Source: an uncultured Prevotella sp. (GTDB lineage: Bacteria; Bacteroidota; Bacteroidia; Bacteroidales; Bacteroidaceae). Taken from it: DNA of 6,493 nucleotides. Shown piece after piece: positions 1-6,493 of the stretch (its first letter is position 1; each line of letters starts with the position of its first letter). Where the stretch lies: assembly GCA_947304695.1 (NCBI GenBank), contig CAMZBS010000096.1, positions 1-6,493 of the forward strand, given 5' to 3'. The position numbers and the translations under genes were made by a program. The notes below the pieces were generated by a model. That model saw only the letters and a list, made by a program, of their open reading frames with translations, had not been told where the DNA came from and ran no database searches.

Positions 1-2009
1 AGCTGTCGCGCATCTACTACGACCCCGGCATGCTCTTCGACAACGGCAAGGTCTATGTGGCCTGCGGCATCGGCAACATCCAGATGTGCGAGCTCGACGA
101 GGACTTCAACTACATTCAGGAGAAGAACGTCATCAGCAACAAGGACGGACTTGAGGGCTGCCACCTCTATAAAATAGGCGACTACTACTACATCTATGCC
201 ACCTACGGCGGCTGGCCTTCAGGTCAGGCTGTCTTCCGCTCGAAGGACATCTTCGGCCCCTATGAGGAGAAGATGCTGGTAGAGAAAGTCATCGACGGAA
301 AGGCCAACACCGTCCATCAGGGTGCCATCTTCGACACTCCGGGAGGACAGTGGTGGACCATCCTACAGGAAGACCTGGGCGCACTGGGCCGCATGCCCAA
401 CCTGCAGCCCGTGAGATGGGTGAGCGACTGGCCCGTGGTGGGCAACAACGGTAAGCCCTGGTCGCTCTACGTCAAGCCTAAGACGGGCGAAGCACTGCCC
501 CGGGTGCCGCTGCCCACCAACGATAACTTCCGCTCTTATCCCATTGGTCAGCAGTGGGAGTGGAACCATAATCCCGACGACGGAGCCTGGACGCTCTTCG
601 AACGTCCGGGGTGGCTGCGCCTGAAGACCTCTGGCACTGCCCAGCGTCTCACTCAGGCCCGTAACATGCTCACACAGCGCATCTTCGGCTTCATCGGCAA
701 AACCTCTTTGGGAACCGTTCGCCTCGATGCCAGTGGCATGCAGGAAGGCGACCGTGCAGGCATCTGCATCTTCCAGGACCCCTATGCCCTGATAGCCGTG
801 CAGGTGAAGGATGGCAAGAAGCAGCTGGTGTGGCGGCAGGACACGCTGCGCACCAACAGCAGCTTCACTCCTTCTGAGCAGGTGAAGGAAGTGGCCATTG
901 ACAGCGTGGTCTATCTGCGGGCCACCATCAGCTATGCCACCAGCAAGACCCAGTTCTACTATTCGCTCGACAATAAGACCTATACAGCCCTGGGCGGCGA
1001 GACCGAACTCGGCTTCAACCTCACCGTCTTTGTGGGAGCCCGCTTCGGCCTGTTCTGCTACGCCACACAGCCTGAGAGCCAGGGCTATGCCGACTTCGAC
1101 TGGTTCTCGACCGAGAACGACTATGATGAGGCCATGTTCTATCCGGCCACCTTCGAGGGCTACAGCGAGGACATGCTGACCTTGGAGAAGATGGAACTGC
1201 CCAGTGAAACCGTTGAGGTTATGGCGGGCAACAACACGGTGCTGCTGCTGGAGGCTACGTTCCGCGACGGCCACAAAGAGGACGTGGCTGCGAAGGCCCG
1301 TTATGAAGTAGACAACGAGGAAGTCGTCCAGATCCGTAATGGACGCCTCTATGGCATTGCCGAGGGTACCGCTCACGTATCGGTCTATTATACTGACCCC
1401 ATGGGTCACGAGCAGCAGGGCTCGTTCAGCGTGCGCAGCACCTTCTTCCCCTTCGGTAGCCAATACATCAGCACTTCCCTCTTCGGCAACGGCACCTACA
1501 ATGAGAAGACCCGTACCTTCCATCCCAGTCAGTGGGGCCAGATGGGCTGGGTCTATCCCAGCGGGGCCGACATGTCGGGCTATAAGTATCTGGTCGTAAA
1601 GCTGGCAAAACAGCAGAACTGCCAGACCCATCTGAACATCTTCCAGGAGAACAACATCTGGACCAGTGGCTATGAGAGTCCTGAGTTTGGTTCGAACAAG
1701 AGGATTGTGGTCAACCTGCAGACCGCCAAGATCAAGAACGGCAGTGCCCTCAACACGAAGCACATCAGCATCGTGGCCTTCTGGTCGAACGGAAGTGGCG
1801 ACATTGTGGTCGACGATGTCTATCTGACCAACAACAGCGACTATTCGCCCGCCTCGGTGGAAGGCATAACCACCGTGAAGAGCGACCGCACCAATGTCTA
1901 CAGCCTCTCCGGCCAGCTCTTGCGCCGAAATGTCCTGAGCCGTCAGGCTGCCGACGGACTGCCCGCTGGCATCTATGTGGTCGAGGGAAAGAAAATCATT
2001 AAGAAGTGA
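1..2009 (+). CDS. GH43 family glycosidase (beta-xylosidase / alpha-L-arabinofuranosidase type), 5' partial
   Basis: The reading frame is open from the first base (first full codon at 3), so the ATG at 30 is an internal Met and the true start lies upstream. Numbering from position 3, 668 residues are visible. Residues 1-155 are the second half of a GH43 five-bladed propeller. YYDPGMLFDNGKVYV carries the Asp (D7) expected to modulate the general acid; LEGCHLYK carries the likely general acid (E51); H105 in TVHQGA fits the conserved propeller-centre His. The catalytic-base Asp and any signal peptide lie before the window. Residues 173-371 resemble the GH43 C-terminal concanavalin-like sandwich (FERPGWLRLKTS). 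Residues 394-465 look like a bacterial Ig-like (BIG2) domain, 481-609 like a carbohydrate-binding sandwich, and 632-668 are a secretion-type tail. The family removes terminal xylose or arabinose from plant glycans; the exact substrate cannot be read here. The protein is probably exported. The downstream GH2 gene follows at once, suggesting an operon. Confidence 0.9.
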   Translation, partial: LSRIYYDPGMLFDNGKVYVACGIGNIQMCELDEDFNYIQEKNVISNKDGLEGCHLYKIGDYYYIYATYGGWPSGQAVFRSKDIFGPYEEKMLVEKVIDGKANTVHQGAIFDTPGGQWWTILQEDLGALGRMPNLQPVRWVSDWPVVGNNGKPWSLYVKPKTGEALPRVPLPTNDNFRSYPIGQQWEWNHNPDDGAWTLFERPGWLRLKTSGTAQRLTQARNMLTQRIFGFIGKTSLGTVRLDASGMQEGDRAGICIFQDPYALIAVQVKDGKKQLVWRQDTLRTNSSFTPSEQVKEVAIDSVVYLRATISYATSKTQFYYSLDNKTYTALGGETELGFNLTVFVGARFGLFCYATQPESQGYADFDWFSTENDYDEAMFYPATFEGYSEDMLTLEKMELPSETVEVMAGNNTVLLLEATFRDGHKEDVAAKARYEVDNEEVVQIRNGRLYGIAEGTAHVSVYYTDPMGHEQQGSFSVRSTFFPFGSQYISTSLFGNGTYNEKTRTFHPSQWGQMGWVYPSGADMSGYKYLVVKLAKQQNCQTHLNIFQENNIWTSGYESPEFGSNKRIVVNLQTAKIKNGSALNTKHISIVAFWSNGSGDIVVDDVYLTNNSDYSPASVEGITTVKSDRTNVYSLSGQLLRRNVLSRQAADGLPAGIYVVEGKKIIKK

Positions 2010-2017
2010 AGAGTGAT
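2001..2017 (+). promoter_or_regulatory. Purine-rich ribosome-binding region and start choice for the GH2 gene
   Basis: AAGAAGTGAAGAGTGAT spans the stop codon of the GH43 gene and ends next to the ATG at 2018. A GTG at 2006 in the same frame overlaps the GH43 stop (TGA 2007-2009) and would add only four residues (MKSD). The ATG at 2018 is preferred because it directly begins a normal signal peptide, MKRLLIIVVAAVWAATTFAQ, and has GAAGAG four bases upstream. The near-contact of the two genes suggests translational coupling. No promoter fits between them. Confidence 0.55.
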
Positions 2018-5000
2018 ATGAAGAGATTACTTATAATTGTGGTAGCAGCTGTTTGGGCTGCTACCACTTTTGCCCAGACAGGCAATGAGTGGGACGACCC
2101 GAAGATTACGAGCGTGAATCGTGAGGTGGCTCATGCCCTGGCCCTGCCTATGGCTACTGAGGCCGACGCAGTGAAGAACGACATGACGCTCTCGCCCTAC
2201 TACCAGTCGCTCGACGGCAAGTGGAAGTTCAATTGGGTCAGTACCCCCTCGAAGGCCACAACAGCCGTTTGCGCCAAGGACTACAACGATGCCTCATGGA
2301 CTGACATCGACGTGCCCTCCAGCTGGCAGGTGTGGGGACTGAACCACGGAAAGTCCTGGGACAAGCCCCTCTACTGCAATGTGCAATATCCTTTCTCCTT
2401 CAACGAGTCCACCTACAGCATCATGGCCGAGCGTCCGGGATGGTTCACATACAACAGCTCGATGCCTAATCCCGTGGGCACCTACCGCAAGAAGTTCTCG
2501 GTGACGGCAGAGATGCTCAACAACGATGTCTTCGTGCGCTTCAACAGCGTTGGTCACGGCTACTACCTGTGGATCAACGGCCAGCGTGTGGGCTACAGCG
2601 AAGACTCCTACCTGCCTTCGGAGTTCAACATCACCAAATACTTGGAGGTGGGCGAGAACACCATCGCCCTGCAGGTCTACCGCTTCACCAGCGGCTCTTT
2701 CCTTGAGTGTCAGGACTACTGGCGTCTCACTGGCATTCACCGCCACTGCTTCATCTATGCAGCACCCAAGGTTCAGATACAGGACTATTTCTTCACTACC
2801 GACCTTGATGCCAGCTATAAGAATGCCAAGGCTAATGTGAAGGTTGTGACCTCCCCTGGTTCCTCCAACGAAGGTGGGGCTTATACTGTGGAGGCCAAGA
2901 TTCTGGATGGCGCTACCGTTATTGCCAGCCAGACTGCAACCATCACTCCTCCTTCTGAGGGGCAGGGCGAGGTGTCCCTTGATATGTCCGTCACCGCTCC
3001 CCGCCTCTGGAGTGCCGAGACACCGAATCTCTACGACCTGGTGCTCACCTTGAAGGACACTAACGGCAAGACCATCGACGTGCGCGGCTCGAAGGTGGGC
3101 TTCCGTGAAGTGACCATCCGCACCGACGGTGCTCTGCTCATCAACGGCAAGCGCATGGTGTTCCACGGCGTGAACCGCCACGACTTCTCACCCGTCAATG
3201 GCCGTGCCATCACACCGGAGGAGATTGAGGAGGACATCAAGACCATGAAGCGTCTGAACATCAATGCCGTTCGCACCTCTCACTATCCCAACGATCCCGT
3301 GTTCTATGACCTCTGCGACAAGTACGGACTCTATGTGCTGGCCGAGGCCGATGTGGAATGTCATGCTTACCAGAAACTGTCTTCTGTTGCCTTGTTCCGT
3401 CCGGCTATGGTCGAGCGTTCCGAGAACCATGTGCGCTGGATGCGCAACCATGTCTGCATTTTCATGTGGTCGTTTGGCAACGAGAGCGGCAATGGCGAGA
3501 ACTTCCGCTATGTAGGCCCTGCCATCAAGGCCCTCGACAAGACCCGTCCCACCCACTATGAGGGCGGCAGTGACTATGCCGATGTCTCGTCGACCATGTA
3601 TGCCAGTTACGATAACATTCAGTGGATAGGCTCTTCGCGTCAGGGCAAGACCGGACAGAAGCCTCACATTCAGTGTGAGAACTCTCACTCGATGGGCAAC
3701 TCGATGGGCAATGTCCGCGAAATGTTCGACCTCTACGAGAAATATCCCTGTCTTACGGGCGAGTTCATCTGGGACTTCAAAGACCAGGGTCTGCTCACCA
3801 AGAACGGCAGCGGTCAGCAGTACTGGGCCTACGGTGGTGACTTTGGTGACAACCCCAACGACGGCAACTTCTGCATCAATGGCCTGGTGCGCCCCGACTG
3901 GAGTTATACCGCCAAGACCTACAATACGAAGAAAATCTATCAGCCCCTGGAGTTCAAGGCCGTTAGTGCAGCGCAGGGTCGCTTCCGCATTAAAAACAAG
4001 ATGGCTTTCCTGCCCAGCAGTGCATACGACGTGAAGTATGAACTGGTCGACGAAGACGGCAACGTGCTTTCCTCCGGCATGATTGACAAGGAGGTAAATG
4101 CCGGTGACAGTGCCGTTGTGACGCTTGACCTCTCGGCTCTCAGTTCTCAGTTCCCCGTTGACCAGGAAGCCTTCATCAAGTTTACCGCCACCCAGAAGGA
4201 AAACACCCTCTGGGCCGATGCCGGTTACGTGGTAGCCGAGGAGAAGCTGCCCGTGAAGACGGCCAAGAAGCCCATGTACGACCTGAGCGGACTGCAGTCC
4301 TGCGAGGATCTCAGCTTTCAGGAAGCGTCGAATGCCATTGTCGTGATGAACTCTAAGTTCAGGGCCGTCTTCAGCAAGACACAGGGCACCCTCACTGGCT
4401 ACACCTACAACGGTGTCAAGATGCTCAGTGCGCCCCTGCTGCTCAACACCTTCCGTCTGCCCACCGACAACGACGGCCGTCAGACCTCCACCTGGGATGC
4501 TATGGGCCTGAGCAAACTCACGGTGAAGGGCACCGCTTCTAAGGTGAAGGCAGCCGACGACAAGAAGACCGTTACCGTTAATCTTACCAGTACCCATACG
4601 GGCAAGAACGGAGCCTCGTTCGGGGTCAGCCTTTCCTTCATTGTCTGTGCCGACGGTACGCTTATGGTCAGCTCTTTCATCCGTCCGTCATCCACTGGTA
4701 CTATCCTTCCCAAGCTGGGCTTCCGCTTCGAGATGCCCGCCACGATGGAACAGCTTCGGTGGTTCGGACGCGGCCCCTGGGACAGCTATCGCGACCGCAA
4801 GGAAGCCTGTCTGCCCGCTATCTACAGCAGCACTGTGACCGCCCAGCGTGAGGACTACATCATGCCTCAGGAGCACGGCACCAAACAGGAGGTGCGCTGG
4901 ATGTCGCTTGCCAACACCGAAGGCCAGGGCCTGCTCATCGTGGCTCCCGACCAGATGGCAGCCTCGGCCGTTCATTTCCGTCCTGAGGACAACTACGCCG

Positions 5001-6034
5001 ACCGTAATACCCGTTCGCGCCACACCTACGAGTTCAAGTCCTGCGAGCCCACCGTTGTGTCGCTCGATGCCGCCACCCGTGGCCTGGGCAACGCTTCCTG
5101 TGGCCCCGACGTGATGGAGAAGTACGAGCTGCATGCCCACGACACCTCTTTCCGCTTCATGATCCTGCCGCTCAGGAGCCAGGAGCCAACAGCCAATAGC
5201 CAGCAGGCAAGAGTCGATATGCCTGTGAGTCAGCCCGTCAGTTGTGAGCGGCTCAGCAACGGCCGCATCCAGATGACCACGCCCACCAGCGGTGCCACCA
5301 TCTACTACAGCATCGACGGTGGTGAGTATCAGACTTATTCTGCTCCGCTGCTTTACAACAACGCCTGCACCATCACTGCCTACAGCCAGGCCGACGGCAT
5401 GATTGCCAGTCCCGTGACCACCTTTACCTTCCCCCTCTTCATCAACCGCACGGACTGGAAGATTGTCAGTGCCGACAGTCAGCAGGGTGGCAACGAGGCC
5501 CGCTATGCCATCGACAACAACACCTCTACCTTCTGGCACACCCAGTGGGGATCTGTTGAACCGCGCTGTCCCCATACGCTCATCGTCGACATGGTGCGTA
5601 CCTACCGTGTCACCGCCTTCACCTACCTGTCCCGTCAGGATGGCAACGAGAACGGCATGGTCAAAGCCTACGAGGTCTATCTGAGCAACGACGGTAAGAC
5701 GTGGGGCCAGCCTGTGGCCACTGGCGAGTTCCAGAAGACCACAGCCCTGCAGGTGGCTACGCTGAAGACACCCACCACAGGCCGCTACCTGAAGTTCGTG
5801 GCAAAGAGCGAGATCAACGGAAATGCCTGGACTTCCGCTGCCGAAGTGAGCATTGAGGCCAGTGCCGACCTTACCGGCATCTCCCATCCCCTGGCACCCA
5901 CCGCCCAGCAAGCTACAGCCGTCTACACCCTCAGTGGCCAGCAGGTGCGTCCTGTCCTTCCTGCCGGTGAGGCCACGCAGGGACTTCACACTGGCATCTA
6001 TGTGGTTGGTGGCCAGAAGGTCATGGTGAAGTAA
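2018..6034 (+). CDS. Secreted LacZ-type GH2 beta-galactosidase with F5/8 type C domain
   Basis: Predicted to hydrolyse terminal beta-galactosides from oligo- or polysaccharides outside the cytoplasm. The product has 1338 residues; E. coli LacZ has 1023, and the excess is mostly C-terminal. Order: signal peptide 1-20 (probable cleavage TFA/Q, no lipobox Cys); GH2 sugar-binding sandwich ~60-250 (LECQDYWRLTGIHR); Ig-like ~251-365; TIM barrel ~366-640; second Ig-like ~645-760; Bgal_small_N ~772-1051; chitobiase/hexosaminidase C-terminal-like ~1068-1138 (ATIYYSIDGGEYQTYSAPL); F5/8 type C ~1142-1281; tail 1302-1338. Active-site matches to LacZ: acid/base E489 in WSFGNESGNG (E461), nucleophile E554 in QCENSHSMGNS (E537), H557 (H540), R419/H422 (R388/H391), metal ligands E447/H449 (E416/H418), Y528 (Y503), W585 (W568), F618/N621 (F601/N604). 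LacZ W999 aligns with C1028 in GNASCGPDV. A catalytically intact enzyme is expected. Family and activity class are well supported; the natural glycan is unknown. It is probably cotranscribed with the GH43 gene. Confidence 0.95.
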   Translation: MKRLLIIVVAAVWAATTFAQTGNEWDDPKITSVNREVAHALALPMATEADAVKNDMTLSPYYQSLDGKWKFNWVSTPSKATTAVCAKDYNDASWTDIDVPSSWQVWGLNHGKSWDKPLYCNVQYPFSFNESTYSIMAERPGWFTYNSSMPNPVGTYRKKFSVTAEMLNNDVFVRFNSVGHGYYLWINGQRVGYSEDSYLPSEFNITKYLEVGENTIALQVYRFTSGSFLECQDYWRLTGIHRHCFIYAAPKVQIQDYFFTTDLDASYKNAKANVKVVTSPGSSNEGGAYTVEAKILDGATVIASQTATITPPSEGQGEVSLDMSVTAPRLWSAETPNLYDLVLTLKDTNGKTIDVRGSKVGFREVTIRTDGALLINGKRMVFHGVNRHDFSPVNGRAITPEEIEEDIKTMKRLNINAVRTSHYPNDPVFYDLCDKYGLYVLAEADVECHAYQKLSSVALFRPAMVERSENHVRWMRNHVCIFMWSFGNESGNGENFRYVGPAIKALDKTRPTHYEGGSDYADVSSTMYASYDNIQWIGSSRQGKTGQKPHIQCENSHSMGNSMGNVREMFDLYEKYPCLTGEFIWDFKDQGLLTKNGSGQQYWAYGGDFGDNPNDGNFCINGLVRPDWSYTAKTYNTKKIYQPLEFKAVSAAQGRFRIKNKMAFLPSSAYDVKYELVDEDGNVLSSGMIDKEVNAGDSAVVTLDLSALSSQFPVDQEAFIKFTATQKENTLWADAGYVVAEEKLPVKTAKKPMYDLSGLQSCEDLSFQEASNAIVVMNSKFRAVFSKTQGTLTGYTYNGVKMLSAPLLLNTFRLPTDNDGRQTSTWDAMGLSKLTVKGTASKVKAADDKKTVTVNLTSTHTGKNGASFGVSLSFIVCADGTLMVSSFIRPSSTGTILPKLGFRFEMPATMEQLRWFGRGPWDSYRDRKEACLPAIYSSTVTAQREDYIMPQEHGTKQEVRWMSLANTEGQGLLIVAPDQMAASAVHFRPEDNYADRNTRSRHTYEFKSCEPTVVSLDAATRGLGNASCGPDVMEKYELHAHDTSFRFMILPLRSQEPTANSQQARVDMPVSQPVSCERLSNGRIQMTTPTSGATIYYSIDGGEYQTYSAPLLYNNACTITAYSQADGMIASPVTTFTFPLFINRTDWKIVSADSQQGGNEARYAIDNNTSTFWHTQWGSVEPRCPHTLIVDMVRTYRVTAFTYLSRQDGNENGMVKAYEVYLSNDGKTWGQPVATGEFQKTTALQVATLKTPTTGRYLKFVAKSEINGNAWTSAAEVSIEASADLTGISHPLAPTAQQATAVYTLSGQQVRPVLPAGEATQGLHTGIYVVGGQKVMVK
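5173..5207 (+). repeat. Heptanucleotide tandem repeat (about five units, consensus CARNAGC) inside the GH2 gene
   Basis: Consecutive 7-mers read CAGGAGC, CAGGAGC, CAACAGC, CAATAGC, then a degenerate CAGCAGG. The unit is not a multiple of three, so the frame shifts through it; the encoded peptide is RSQEPTANSQQ (about residues 1053-1063). It lies exactly between the end of the LacZ core (MILPL, 1052) and the first added C-terminal domain (from about 1068), so it encodes the inter-domain linker. Confidence 0.7.
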
Positions 6035-6081
6035 GCGACGAAGTCCGATTACATGACAATTCCCTCAATACAACAAACAAT
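6035..6081 (+). promoter_or_regulatory. Short intergenic leader before the condensation-domain gene
   Basis: These 47 bases separate the GH2 stop from the next ATG. The last 16 bases, CAATACAACAAACAAT, are A-rich with no Shine-Dalgarno, as is common for Bacteroidetes starts. I see no inverted repeat that could terminate transcription after the GH2 gene, and no Bacteroidetes -7 box (TAnnTTTG). The third gene may therefore be read from the same transcript, or from a promoter inside the GH2 gene that I cannot recognise. Confidence 0.4.
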
Positions 6082-6493
6082 ATGAAAACTAAAACGCTAT
6101 TATCTAAAACGCAGTATGGCCTCTATGTTGAGTGTATCAACCATGCAGGAGAGGCATGTTATAATATCCCTTATCTTTACACCCTGGATGGGGGACTTGA
6201 CGGTGAGCGGCTACGCCGTGCTGTTGAGGCGGCGGTGAAGGCACATCCCACGCTCTTCACCCGCATTACCCAGAACGACGAGGGGGAACCCGTGCAGAGC
6301 ATCGGCGACGACGAGGAGTTCTCTCTCACCATAGAGGAAACTGCCGACATCGAAGCTGAGAAGGCCCGTTTCGTTCAGCCCTTCAACCTCCTGGGCGACC
6401 GCCTTTTCCGCATCCGGCTGCTGAAGGACAGTGCCCATTACTATATCCTGCAGGACATTCTTCCCGAGATGGAGCGCCGATACGGCCCGCGGC
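6082..6493 (+). CDS. Nonribosomal peptide synthetase condensation-domain protein, N-terminal part (3' partial)
   Basis: The frame is open from the ATG at 6082 to the window end (137 complete codons). The protein starts directly with a condensation-type domain. Residues 7-17, LLSKTQYGLYV, fit the C1 motif region (SxAQxRLW-like). YNIPYLYTLDGGLDGERLRR (27-46) fits the stretch where substrate-channel and helix residues lead into AVEAAVKAHPTLFTRI (47-62), the equivalent of RHExLRTxF. QPFNLLGDRLFRIRLLKDS fits the PFDLxxxPLFRxxL region that precedes the catalytic HHxxxDG motif. Condensation domains join a carrier-bound acyl or peptidyl group to a carrier-bound amino acid, in the cytoplasm. No signal peptide is present, in keeping with this. 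The HHxxxDG motif should follow YYILQDI, but the window reads LPEMERRYGPR there and then ends. Adenylation and carrier domains, if present, lie beyond. A stand-alone condensation-like or acyltransferase protein of the same superfamily is the main alternative. Confidence 0.75.
   Translation, partial: MKTKTLLSKTQYGLYVECINHAGEACYNIPYLYTLDGGLDGERLRRAVEAAVKAHPTLFTRITQNDEGEPVQSIGDDEEFSLTIEETADIEAEKARFVQPFNLLGDRLFRIRLLKDSAHYYILQDILPEMERRYGPR

Noticed and set aside
30..32. ATG at 30 as the start of the GH43 gene
   Set aside because: The frame is open upstream to the window edge, the codons before it (YYDPG) belong to a conserved GH43 motif, and there is no signal peptide after it.
363..1763. 466-codon open frame on the minus strand opposite the GH43 gene
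   Set aside because: It is the antisense of a G+C-rich coding region where few stop codons occur on the reverse strand. The translation shows no known motif or domain, while the + strand reads as a clear GH43 protein.
2001..2026. GAAGAGT-like heptamers at the GH43/GH2 junction as a second tandem repeat
   Set aside because: Only about two imperfect units are present, and the purine-rich sequence is better explained as the ribosome-binding region.
3188..5989. Long minus-strand open frames (469 codons at 3188-4597, 433 codons at 4688-5989) opposite the GH2 gene
   Set aside because: Both lie entirely within the GH2 coding region, have low-complexity His/Gly/Val/Leu-rich translations without domains, and are explained by codon bias on the sense strand.
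6035..6081. Terminator or small RNA between the GH2 and condensation-domain genes
   Set aside because: No stable inverted repeat or T-run is visible in the 47 bases.
6211..6438. 75-codon minus-strand open frame opposite the condensation-domain gene
   Set aside because: The + strand gives a recognisable condensation-domain sequence over the same bases; the minus frame has no start context or motif.

Overview
The window looks like Bacteroidales DNA, most likely Prevotella or a relative from a gut or rumen. Four things suggest this: multidomain secreted glycoside hydrolases, a signal peptide ending in 'FAQ', short C-terminal 'VYxLSGQ...GIYVV.G.K' tails like those of Prevotella and Bacteroides secreted proteins, and starts preceded by A-rich or purine-rich DNA rather than a strong Shine-Dalgarno. 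The genus is an inference from style, not from a marker gene.

All three genes are on the + strand. (1) Positions 1-2009 hold the 3' part of a family GH43 glycosidase (beta-xylosidase / alpha-L-arabinofuranosidase type). It has a GH43 C-terminal beta-sandwich, an Ig-like domain, a carbohydrate-binding-like domain and a C-terminal tail; the N-terminus lies before the window. (2) Positions 2018-6034 hold a complete, secreted, LacZ-type GH2 beta-galactosidase. Its active-site residues match E. coli LacZ, and it carries extra C-terminal domains: a chitobiase/hexosaminidase C-terminal-like domain, an F5/8 type C (discoidin) domain and a tail related to that of gene 1. (3) Positions 6082-6493 hold the 5' end of a gene that reads as the N-terminal half of a nonribosomal peptide synthetase (NRPS) condensation domain. 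It runs off the window.

Genes 1 and 2 almost touch (8 bases apart with the preferred start) and are probably cotranscribed. Together they would remove xylosyl/arabinosyl and beta-galactosyl units from a plant polysaccharide outside the cytoplasm or at the cell surface. Gene 3 follows 47 bases later with no visible terminator or Bacteroidetes-type promoter in the gap. It belongs to a different functional world (secondary metabolism), which makes the junction the most interesting part of the window.

Smaller points of interest are a heptanucleotide tandem repeat that encodes the linker between the LacZ core and the added C-terminal domains of gene 2, the shared 37-residue tails, and the loss of the expected HHxxxDG motif just at the window's end in gene 3. 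No RNA gene, CRISPR array, insertion sequence or phage element was seen. No gap between genes exceeds 50 bases.
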